Part shown: positions 1 to 6,248 of the stretch, in pieces
Numbering within the stretch: position 1 is the first letter of the stretch
How the letters are laid out: the number at the start of each line of letters is the position of its first letter
NCBI GenBank assembly: GCA_002762915.1
Contig: PCYF01000016.1
Location: forward strand, 1-11,516
DNA: 11,516 bases
Direction: 5' to 3'
Source: Candidatus Woesearchaeota archaeon CG10_big_fil_rev_8_21_14_0_10_32_9
GTDB lineage: Archaea > Nanobdellota > Nanobdellia > Woesearchaeales > 21-14-0-10-32-9
Position numbers and translations under genes: made by a program
Notes under the pieces: generated by a model
The model's input: the letters and a program-made list of their open reading frames with translations, nothing else
Told to the model about the DNA's origin: nothing
Database searches by the model: none

Positions 1-273
1 AAGGTTTCAATGAGTTCCTTTGGTGTTGCAGGAATAATAGCGTCTCTAGCGAACGTAATTCCTATGTTTGCTATGTTTAAAGATATGAAACCAAGAGAAA
101 AAATAATTAATGTTGCATTTGCTGTTTGTGCGGCATTTGTTCTTGGAGATCATCTTGGATTCACTGCTGCTGTAAATGCTTCCTTTATTACACCTGTACT
201 AGTTGGAAAACTTGCGGGGGGAATATTTGCTTTTAGTTTGGCTTTGTTCTTTACGAGAAATAAGAACTTGTAA
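1..273 (+). CDS. eutH: EutH-like ethanolamine permease, C-terminal end (5' truncated by window)
   Basis: The reading frame is open from base 1, so the first ATG at 10 is probably internal; 90 codons remain. The fragment is strongly hydrophobic, with three likely membrane segments at about residues 9-26, 36-57 and 63-84 of the fragment. The signatures FAMFKDMKP, INVAFAVCAAF, GDHLGFTA and PVLVGKLAGGI match, from memory, the C-terminal part of EutH, the inner-membrane permease that brings ethanolamine into bacteria using the ethanolamine-utilisation pathway. The family is usually around 400 residues, so roughly three quarters lies outside the window. No other eut gene is visible, so use of ethanolamine as substrate is inferred from family only. 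EutH is mainly a bacterial family, and its presence beside archaeal genes suggests transfer. An unrelated membrane protein is less likely given several matching motifs in order. Confidence 0.72.
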   Translation, partial: KVSMSSFGVAGIIASLANVIPMFAMFKDMKPREKIINVAFAVCAAFVLGDHLGFTAAVNASFITPVLVGKLAGGIFAFSLALFFTRNKNL

Positions 274-294
274 GTCTGTAGTTCTGTTTTCCTC

Positions 295-310
295 AAAAGC
301 TTTTTATATT
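295..310 (+). promoter_or_regulatory. Archaeal promoter of tyrS (BRE plus TATA box)
   Basis: A purine-rich BRE-like AAAAGC (295-300) is followed by TTTATATT (303-310). The box centre is about 25 nt before the tyrS ATG at 331, so transcription would begin at or next to the start codon, giving a leaderless mRNA; no Shine-Dalgarno motif is present. The AAAAGCTTT core recurs before the PRC-barrel gene. Confidence 0.6.
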
Positions 311-330
311 GTGTTTAATATCAGTTATTT

Positions 331-1359
331 ATGACTCCAAAACAAAAATATGATCTGATTGTTGGGCAATTGCAAGAAGTAGTTGATCAAGATAAGATTC
401 TCGAAATCTTGAAAGAAAGAGATTTGAATATTTATTGGGGTACTGCGCCTACAGGTAAGCCTCATCTGGGTTACTTTGTTCCTATGTTGAAGATTGCTGA
501 TTTTCTTGAAGCAGGGTGTCATGTTACAATTCTCTTTGCAAATATGCATGCTTACTTAGATAATATGAAAACCGATTGGAATTTATTAGACAAAAGAACT
601 AAGTTTTATGAATTTATTATAAAAGAAATGCTAAAGAGGGCTGGCGTTTCTTTAGATAAGCTTAAGTTTGTGAAAGGAACTGATTTTCAGCTTTCTGAAA
701 AATACACTTTGGATATGTATAAACTTTCAGCACTTGCTTCAACAAGAGATACGCAAAGAGCTGGTGCAGAGGTTATCAAACAAATAGAAACACCGAAGAT
801 GAGTGGGTTGTTGTATCCTATTTTGCAATCTTTGGATGAAGAATATTTGAAAGTTGACGCTCAGTTTGGGGGCGTTGATCAAAGAAAAATTTTCATGTTT
901 GCCAGAGAGTTTTTACCAAAAATTGGTTATGAGAAGAGAATTCATTTGATGAATCCTTTAATTCCAGGTCTGGGAGAAAGTGGAAAGATGAGTTCTTCAG
1001 AGCCTAACAGTAAGATTGATTTCGATGATGATGAAAAAAAGATTAGAAGCAAGATTAACAAAGCGTTCTCTGCAGATGGTGTGGTGGAAGGAAATGGTTT
1101 GCTTGCAGTGTTAAAATTTATTATTTTTAGACAACTTCAAAGAGAAAATAGGCCGTTTGTGATTAATAGGCCTGAGAAGTATGGTGGCAAGATTGAATTT
1201 AAGACGTATGCTCAAGTGGAGTCTGCTTTTGCTAAGAAAGAGCTTTCTTCAATTGATTTAAAATCGGGTTTGGCGGATGAAGTTGTAAAGTTTATTACTC
1301 CTTTGAGGGAGGTTTTGCTTAAAAACCAGAAGCTATTAGACGAGGCTTATTCAAAATAA
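331..1359 (+). CDS. tyrS: Tyrosyl-tRNA synthetase, archaeal/eukaryotic type
   Basis: Class I aminoacyl-tRNA synthetase that charges tRNA-Tyr with tyrosine in the cytoplasm. The 342 residues are typical of the compact archaeal enzyme, with no C-terminal S4 domain. Visible are the HIGH-type motif PTGKPHLGY (40-48) and the KMSKS-type loop KMSSS (219-223). The tyrosine pocket set Y35, Y162, Q166, D169 and Q184 corresponds to Y32, Y151, Q155, D158 and Q173 of the Methanocaldococcus jannaschii enzyme. Segments such as YFVPMLKIADFLEAG, AYLDNMK, LKVDAQFGG and VHLMNP-like IHLMNP resemble the cytosolic eukaryotic TyrRS more than the M. jannaschii protein, judged from memory. Tryptophanyl-tRNA synthetase was considered, but the pocket residues and the KMSSS loop fit TyrRS. 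The ATG at 331 fits both the family N-terminus and the TATA spacing. The next promoter begins directly after its stop codon. Confidence 0.96.
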   Translation: MTPKQKYDLIVGQLQEVVDQDKILEILKERDLNIYWGTAPTGKPHLGYFVPMLKIADFLEAGCHVTILFANMHAYLDNMKTDWNLLDKRTKFYEFIIKEMLKRAGVSLDKLKFVKGTDFQLSEKYTLDMYKLSALASTRDTQRAGAEVIKQIETPKMSGLLYPILQSLDEEYLKVDAQFGGVDQRKIFMFAREFLPKIGYEKRIHLMNPLIPGLGESGKMSSSEPNSKIDFDDDEKKIRSKINKAFSADGVVEGNGLLAVLKFIIFRQLQRENRPFVINRPEKYGGKIEFKTYAQVESAFAKKELSSIDLKSGLADEVVKFITPLREVLLKNQKLLDEAYSK

Positions 1360-1362
1360 AAC

Positions 1363-1376
1363 AAAAGCTTTAAATA
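1363..1376 (+). promoter_or_regulatory. Archaeal promoter of the PRC-barrel gene
   Basis: AAAAGC followed by TTTAAATA (1369-1376), starting four bases after the tyrS stop codon. A start site near 1398 would leave a leader of about 40 nt that includes the Shine-Dalgarno motif at 1424. A second TATA-like string (TATAAATAA, 1398-1406) would place transcription near 1427 and cut into that motif, so the first box is preferred. Confidence 0.5.
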
Positions 1377-1423
1377 GTAATTACTACTTTATGTAAGTAT
1401 AAATAATTCACATTTAATTAGAC

Positions 1424-1430
1424 GAGGGTG
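1424..1430 (+). promoter_or_regulatory. Shine-Dalgarno motif that decides the PRC-barrel start
   Basis: GAGGGTG lies 6 nt before the ATG at 1437. An in-frame GTG at 1428 is part of this motif, so translation from GTG would have no usable ribosome binding site. This favours the ATG at 1437. Confidence 0.6.
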
Positions 1431-1436
1431 CATCAT

Positions 1437-1700
1437 ATGGCTGAAGAAGACAAAAAATATTCAAAGCAATTAATAGGAAAGACTGTTGTTTCGAAGACTG
1501 GTAAAAGATTCGGAGAAGTAGGAGACATAGTTTTTGAAACTAATTCCGGAGAACTTATTCATTTAGTTCTTGTTAATCCAACTCCTTATGCTAAAAAACT
1601 AGAACTTGAAAAGACCAAAGAAGGGGATCCTTTAATTCCATTCTCTGCGGTTATTGCTGTTGGCGATTTCATGGTCGTTGCAGAAGAAGATATAATATAA
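1437..1700 (+). CDS. Small PRC-barrel domain protein (CdpB-like candidate)
   Basis: From the ATG at 1437 the protein has 87 residues; an in-frame GTG at 1428 would add three. Nearly the whole length is one PRC-barrel: LIGKTVVSKTGKRFGEVGDI near the N-terminus, a central strand HLVLVN, and the closing IPFSAVIAVGDFMVV, all typical of the stand-alone archaeal PRC-barrel family. In haloarchaea, small PRC-barrel proteins (CdpB1, CdpB2) are reported to link SepF to the FtsZ division ring, so a cytoplasmic division-site adaptor is a reasonable but unproven guess. Other PRC-barrels serve in RNA processing (RimM) or photosynthesis, which do not fit a single-domain archaeal protein. The acidic first residues (AEEDKK) are probably a disordered tail. 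It is flanked by its own promoter and downstream T-tracts, suggesting a single-gene transcript. Confidence 0.85.
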   Translation: MAEEDKKYSKQLIGKTVVSKTGKRFGEVGDIVFETNSGELIHLVLVNPTPYAKKLELEKTKEGDPLIPFSAVIAVGDFMVVAEEDII

Positions 1701-1701
1701 A

Positions 1702-1744
1702 TTTTTTATACTTTTTATTCATTATATTTCTCAGATTATTTTTT
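1702..1744 (+). terminator. T-tract terminator region after the PRC-barrel gene
   Basis: Three T-runs follow the stop codon: six T at 1702-1707, five at 1712-1716 and six at 1739-1744, without a convincing hairpin. Archaeal RNA polymerase terminates on such non-template T-tracts, so transcripts probably end here before the next promoter. Confidence 0.5.
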
Positions 1745-1783
1745 AAGTGTGGTTTTGTTTGATTTCTTAAGAATAACAATATA

Positions 1784-1791
1784 TTTATAAA
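1784..1791 (+). promoter_or_regulatory. TATA box of the beta-helix protein gene
   Basis: TTTATAAA is centred about 25 nt before the ATG at 1813, again the leaderless arrangement. The purine-rich string AAAGG at 1796-1800 is 12 nt before the ATG and would fall upstream of the expected start of transcription, so it is unlikely to act as a ribosome binding site. Confidence 0.55.
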
Positions 1792-1812
1792 TTTTAAAGG
1801 ATAATTCTAAGT

Positions 1813-3156
1813 ATGGGTAAGCTAATTTTGTTGTTATTAATTCTTTTAGCTTTTGTAGTCTCGATTGATAGTGGTTTTGCAAGTTCGGAAAATAAATTAA
1901 AATCTTTTGAATTAGCTATTGCTGAGTACGGTATTGAAGAAAGTAGTGTTGTGGGAGAGTATGCCTTGTTAGAAACAGAAGAAATTCCTATTTATGAGTT
2001 TGAGTATATTTGGAAAAAAGATAGTACGGAAAGTAAGCTTGTTAGTTTTGTTAAGAAGATATTTAACATTCATAAAAAAATTATTAAAATACCTGCAATA
2101 GATTTATCTGATGAAGAATGGGGAAGATATGGCGATTTGTTTCTTCTTCCAATTGAAGATGTTTATTCAAGATTTAATGTTGATAAGAAAGATGTTCTTA
2201 GTTATGAATTAGAAAAACACAATGATCTTCCAATGTATAGGATAACAACGAGTAAACTGCAACAAGGACTCGAGGGTGAACCTGAGCCTGTAGTTTTAGT
2301 TGTTCCTGCAATAGAGTTAGGTTTGGGAAGTACAAGTGATGGAGAATATAATGAACAATTGTGGAAAATGTGGCGAGGAGGGTCATCTATTAAACAGAAG
2401 ACTTCAGAATGTATTACGCCTTCAGCAGGATTAGAATTATCTGGCGAGATTAATTTTTGTCAAGGAGAGTATTTTCTTGGCTCAAATGGAATGAAAATAG
2501 TCGATGACGGAACAAAAATTTATTGTTCTGAAACAATTATTATTGGGGATTTTAAAGTTTATATGCCTGGCTTTGAAAATATTGGTCATAATGATGTTGA
2601 AATTGAGGGATGTCAAATAGAAAATTTCAATATCGGAATCCTCTTTCAAAACGTTTCTGGGGGGAGTATTAGCAGAAATAAAGTTTATTTGACAAAAGAT
2701 ATTGGTCAATTCGGAATTGAAATAAATACTTCAAGTAATGTAACTTTAATTCAAAATGAGGTAGAAAAATATAATAGTGGTGTAGGAATAACTCTTCAAA
2801 ATAGCAAATCTCTTTGGATTGAGAAGAATTTTGTGAAATCAAATAATGATGTTGGATTGCTTTTAGGGGGAGTTTCAGACACTAGGATAGAGGGAAACAT
2901 AATTGAAGAAAATGATGTTGGGGTATTATTCAATACTAATTATGAAAAGAATTATAACGAAAAGATTTTTCTGATTGACAACATCATTTGTAAGAATTCT
3001 TACGTAGATCTTTCGTGCGGGTCTTATGATAAGGAGATAAGTTATGATGGTTGGGGAAATTTTATTGACACTTTTGGAGAAGGCCAGACAGAATGCATTT
3101 ATTGGCCAAATGAAGAAGAATACAAGTCCTGTGATGATCTAGATCTAACAAACTAA
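1813..3156 (+). CDS. Secreted right-handed beta-helix (NosD/PbH1-type) protein
   Basis: A 447-residue exported protein. It begins with a clear signal peptide: K3, a leucine-rich core at about 4-17, and a likely cleavage site after GFA (21-23). Residues about 25-200 are a mixed, fairly acidic region that I do not recognise. From about 205 to 400 it shows repeating beta-helix rungs of roughly 22-25 residues, with N-rich turns and I/V/G-rich strands: IGILFQNVSGGSISRNK, FGIEINTSSNVTLIQNE, VGITLQNSKSLWIEKN, VGLLLGGVSDTRIEGN and VGVLFNTN. This is the periplasmic-copper/NosD-like PbH1 pattern often found in surface proteins of archaea. Eight cysteines (200, 216, 238, 267, 393, 402, 428, 440) could form disulphides outside the cell. 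No carbohydrate-active residues can be assigned, so ligand or enzymatic role is unknown. It converges on the next gene with only 45 nt between. Confidence 0.8.
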   Translation: MGKLILLLLILLAFVVSIDSGFASSENKLKSFELAIAEYGIEESSVVGEYALLETEEIPIYEFEYIWKKDSTESKLVSFVKKIFNIHKKIIKIPAIDLSDEEWGRYGDLFLLPIEDVYSRFNVDKKDVLSYELEKHNDLPMYRITTSKLQQGLEGEPEPVVLVVPAIELGLGSTSDGEYNEQLWKMWRGGSSIKQKTSECITPSAGLELSGEINFCQGEYFLGSNGMKIVDDGTKIYCSETIIIGDFKVYMPGFENIGHNDVEIEGCQIENFNIGILFQNVSGGSISRNKVYLTKDIGQFGIEINTSSNVTLIQNEVEKYNSGVGITLQNSKSLWIEKNFVKSNNDVGLLLGGVSDTRIEGNIIEENDVGVLFNTNYEKNYNEKIFLIDNIICKNSYVDLSCGSYDKEISYDGWGNFIDTFGEGQTECIYWPNEEEYKSCDDLDLTN

Positions 3157-3201
3157 CTCTTTAATACTTCAATCATTTAGTAGATTTGAGAGTTTATTGA
3201 G

Positions 3202-4200
3202 TTACTTTTCCGTTTCGTTTAGTAAATTCTGTAGTATTTTGTGTGCTTCAGAGTGATTCTTTTCTAGGAAATTCATTATGTCTTTTGTAAAATGCTTCGA
3301 TTCATAGAAGTTTAACGGCTCTTTTAGCAAGTCTTCTTCCAAGATGTATAGTTTATTCATTAAGGTCTTTGCTACGTTTCGTAAGTGTTTTTGACCTTCT
3401 GGATGCATTAAATCTAAGAATCTTGAGAATCTTTCATGTTTTAGTACGCTTTTTAGTAATTCTTTATTTTTTATAAGTGTCTCATTTAGTAAAATTACTC
3501 CTTTTGTCTTTGCCAAGGTTAAATATTTCTTAATTTCTTGTTCAGTTAAATCAAGTGCTAGTATTCTATTTTCAAATTCGTTTTTTGTTTGGATTGAATC
3601 CAAATAATCTTTATTTATGTAGATTGAAAGTTTTTGTTGATCTGCAAGATTCATGTTTTCTTTGTTTATTGTGGTGAGTAGTGCTTGCAATACGTTACTT
3701 GGCACAAATATTTCGCTTATTCTTATTTTAAATTCAGAAGGTGCAGAATAAAGAGGGGTGACAATCTTTGGTCTTTCTTTTAATAATTGTATTGTCAAAA
3801 AGACTCCTGCCAGTCCATATTTTTGAAGGTCTATGTGTTGAAGCTTGTGTACGTTTTCTTTTAATTCAAGTATTGCTTTTTGAGTTATTTGTGTTTTGTT
3901 TGAGGAGATAAGAGAAATTAAATCAGCTGCTAGAAGCATTTTTTCTTTTTTTAGTTCTCTTTCAATCGATTTTATTATTTCTATTATTTTTTGTTTCGTA
4001 TTCCTGGAATCGTTTAGAAGAGTTTCAGTTTCTTTTAGTGCGTTGTTGATAAGAATAAGTTGCTCGTTCAGAATCATAGAGGCATATTGTTTTGTACGTA
4101 CAGATGGTTTGTTTGTTAATTTTGTCAGCGCTATTTCTTTTTCTTTCTCCAGTTTTCGTGCTGTTTCAAAAAAATCCGAGAGTGTTTTGTTTTGATTCAT
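3202..4200 (-). CDS. Uncharacterised alpha-helical protein paired with the Mtr4/Ski2-like helicase
   Basis: I do not recognise this 332-residue protein. It is lysine- and glutamate-rich and predicted mostly helical. The stretch from about 8 to 125 looks coiled-coil prone (for example LNEQLILINNALKETETLL and IIKSIERELKKEKMLLAADL). A central part (about 145-200) has more strand character (EFKIRISEIFVPSN, KLSIYINKDYL), followed by a helical C-terminal half. There is no signal peptide, membrane segment or cysteine, so it should be cytoplasmic. Its ATG lies 9 nt after the helicase stop codon, with no Shine-Dalgarno motif in the gap, which points to one transcript and perhaps coupled translation. 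By position, a helicase cofactor or RNA-decay adaptor is conceivable, but nothing in the sequence itself shows this. Confidence 0.7.
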   Translation of the reverse strand: MNQNKTLSDFFETARKLEKEKEIALTKLTNKPSVRTKQYASMILNEQLILINNALKETETLLNDSRNTKQKIIEIIKSIERELKKEKMLLAADLISLISSNKTQITQKAILELKENVHKLQHIDLQKYGLAGVFLTIQLLKERPKIVTPLYSAPSEFKIRISEIFVPSNVLQALLTTINKENMNLADQQKLSIYINKDYLDSIQTKNEFENRILALDLTEQEIKKYLTLAKTKGVILLNETLIKNKELLKSVLKHERFSRFLDLMHPEGQKHLRNVAKTLMNKLYILEEDLLKEPLNFYESKHFTKDIMNFLEKNHSEAHKILQNLLNETEK

Positions 4201-4209
4201 TTTTGTATC

Positions 4210-6186
4210 TTAGAATCTTACTGCAACTACATCTCTATCTATCTTGTTTTGTATTTCTCTTGTTTTCGCTCTTAATTCTTCATTTATTGTTGCGTGTTGT
4301 ATTTGTTGCAATAAATCTAGTATTTGTCTTATGTATCTTACTATGTCTCCTTCGGACATGTTTGTGTAATTCATTAAGTCTAGGAATTCGCATCCTTCAT
4401 ACCATTCTTTTAGGAATGATTCTAAAAAGAAAGACGGATTGTCTCTGAAATATTTATTTAGAGTTTTATTTTTGCTTATTTTTTTAAGTACTGTGTTGGA
4501 GATTTGCTTTTGTTCTGTCTTAAACTTTATACTTCTTTTATCTTCATATACAAGTCTTCCAATAATAATTAATATCTCAAGATTTGTCAAGCTCTTAGTT
4601 ATGTCTGTGCAGAATGCCTCTGTAACTAGAATTTCTTGAGTATAAATTCTCATTGCAAATAAACCTTTTTCAGTAAGTTCTAATCCGTTGAGTGCTTTTG
4701 CAATGTAGTTTTCACGTATGAGTTTGGCTCGTTTTTTTTCAAAACTCGTTATTATTTTTGAGGTTCCAGATTTTCCAACTTTTTGATATGAAAAGAAACT
4801 GCTTCGTAAAATTATTTGTTGTTGTTCTTCTGTGTGGCTGTGAATTAAATTTAGAACTGTGTTTATTGATAATTGAAATTGCGATTGTAGTGGTTCGCTG
4901 TCTGATTCTGTGATGTTTCTAACTTTTTGTATATCCATCATGCTTCTTTCTACAACACTTATTGCAAATCCTTGTTCATCTATTCCTCTTCTTCCTGCTC
5001 TTCCAGCAAGTTGAAAATATTCTTTACTGTTTAAGTAGCGAAAGTTTATTCCATCGAATTTTTCTAGAGAATCAAAGCAAACTGTTTTTGCGGGCATGTT
5101 TATTCCCACTGCGAATGTTTCTGTTGCGAATAATACTTTAATTAATCCCTTTGAGAAAAGTGTTTCCACTATGTCTTTTAATGCGGGAAGTAATCCTGCG
5201 TGGTGAAATCCTATTCCATTTGAAAGACATTCTCGTAATAATCTTGTTGTTTGTAAAGTAAGTACTGATTTGTCTGTCGCTTCTAGTTTTGCTCGAACAA
5301 CTTTGCCAACTTCAGCAGATTCTTGCGCATCCAAATAATTTCTAGCTCGTTTTAGACTTTCTGCTTTATCTTGTGTTAATTGTCTAGAAAAACAGAAATA
5401 TATGCAAGGAAGTTTTTCTCCCGCTTCTAATTCTTTTAATAGTTCTATGTGACTTAGTTTTTTTATACTTCTTAATTCTTCAAATTGTCTTTTTTTATTT
5501 TTGAATTCTTTGTGATACTTAGGATATTTATCTAGTTGTTTGTGTTCTTCTATTTCTGCAATTGTTTTAAATCCGAGTTCTGTGTCATAAAACATGTGGT
5601 GTAATGGTACTGCTCTTTTTTTCTCAACTACAACATCAACTGGGTGTTTTTTTATGTAACTAACCCAGTTTGCAAATTGTTTTGCGTTAGGAATTGTTGC
5701 AGAAAGGCACAAGAATCGGGTGTGTGCTTTGCTAAAAATTACGCTTTCTTCCCACACTGTTCCTCTTTCAATATCTCCGAGATAGTGTATTTCATCGAAT
5801 ATAACATAAGCCAATTCATCTACAGAAGGATCAAATGATAACAACATGTTTCTGTAAATTTCTGTTGTCATAATCAGAAGTGGAGCTTCCGAATTTATTG
5901 TTACATCTCCTGTTAGAATTCCTACTTTGTCATCTTCGTATTGATGTCTGAAGTCGTTATATTTTTGATTAGAAAGTGCTTTTATTGGGGCAGTATAAAT
6001 AATTCTTTTTCCAACTTTTAAATATTTGTCAATAACGTAGTCTGCAATTAGTGTTTTTCCTGTTCCTGTTGCCGCACTGACGACGACAGAATGATTGTTT
6101 TCTATTGAATGAATTGCTTCTATTTGAAAACGATCAAGTTTTAATCCGTGGAAATTTATCGATTCTTCTTCTACATTACCGCTCAT
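4210..6186 (-). CDS. Compact Mtr4/Ski2-like superfamily 2 RNA helicase with DSHCT domain
   Basis: A 658-residue SF2 helicase. Motifs in order: LDRFQIEAI (17-25), Walker A AATGTGKT (38-45), Ia PIKALSNQKY (67-76), II DEIHY (131-135), III LSATIPNA (161-168), IV IYFCFSRQ (262-269), V FATETFAVGINMPAKT (353-368), VI QLAGRAGRRGID (392-403). DEIHY followed by RGTVWEE, ATIPNA and the HHAGLLPALKDIVE stretch (328-341) are Mtr4/Ski2/HelY traits rather than Hel308 traits. The C-terminal EGDIVRYIRQILDLLQQI (612-629) is the hallmark of the DSHCT domain. Eukaryotic Mtr4 and Ski2 exceed 1000 residues; here the stalk-and-KOW arch insertion appears missing. Family role is ATP-driven unwinding that feeds RNA to the exosome, so an archaeal exosome helper is the best inference. 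It is followed after 9 nt by a helical gene. The ATG at 6186 lacks a Shine-Dalgarno motif; a weak TATA-like element lies near 6208-6217. Confidence 0.9.
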   Translation of the reverse strand: MSGNVEEESINFHGLKLDRFQIEAIHSIENNHSVVVSAATGTGKTLIADYVIDKYLKVGKRIIYTAPIKALSNQKYNDFRHQYEDDKVGILTGDVTINSEAPLLIMTTEIYRNMLLSFDPSVDELAYVIFDEIHYLGDIERGTVWEESVIFSKAHTRFLCLSATIPNAKQFANWVSYIKKHPVDVVVEKKRAVPLHHMFYDTELGFKTIAEIEEHKQLDKYPKYHKEFKNKKRQFEELRSIKKLSHIELLKELEAGEKLPCIYFCFSRQLTQDKAESLKRARNYLDAQESAEVGKVVRAKLEATDKSVLTLQTTRLLRECLSNGIGFHHAGLLPALKDIVETLFSKGLIKVLFATETFAVGINMPAKTVCFDSLEKFDGINFRYLNSKEYFQLAGRAGRRGIDEQGFAISVVERSMMDIQKVRNITESDSEPLQSQFQLSINTVLNLIHSHTEEQQQIILRSSFFSYQKVGKSGTSKIITSFEKKRAKLIRENYIAKALNGLELTEKGLFAMRIYTQEILVTEAFCTDITKSLTNLEILIIIGRLVYEDKRSIKFKTEQKQISNTVLKKISKNKTLNKYFRDNPSFFLESFLKEWYEGCEFLDLMNYTNMSEGDIVRYIRQILDLLQQIQHATINEELRAKTREIQNKIDRDVVAVRF

Positions 6187-6248
6187 GAGTATGATGTTTT
6201 TCTTTTGTTTTTAATTGTTTGTATGTTTTAGTAGTTTTTGTTTATTTT

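Noticed and set aside
325..549. Minus-strand open frame inside tyrS
   Set aside because: It lies fully within the N-terminal part of a strongly supported TyrRS gene and has low-complexity composition with no start signal.
1428..1436. GTG start for the PRC-barrel gene
   Set aside because: The GTG is itself part of the Shine-Dalgarno motif; the ATG at 1437 has correct spacing.
3896..4448. Plus-strand open frames opposite the start of the helical gene and the end of the helicase gene
   Set aside because: They are hydrophobic, F/S/L-rich translations of the antisense of AT-rich coding DNA, overlap two supported minus-strand genes and have no promoter of their own.
4210..6186. Hel308-type DNA repair helicase
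   Set aside because: The DEIHY motif with RGTVWEE, ATIPNA, and the C-terminal DSHCT signature all indicate the Mtr4/Ski2/HelY group.
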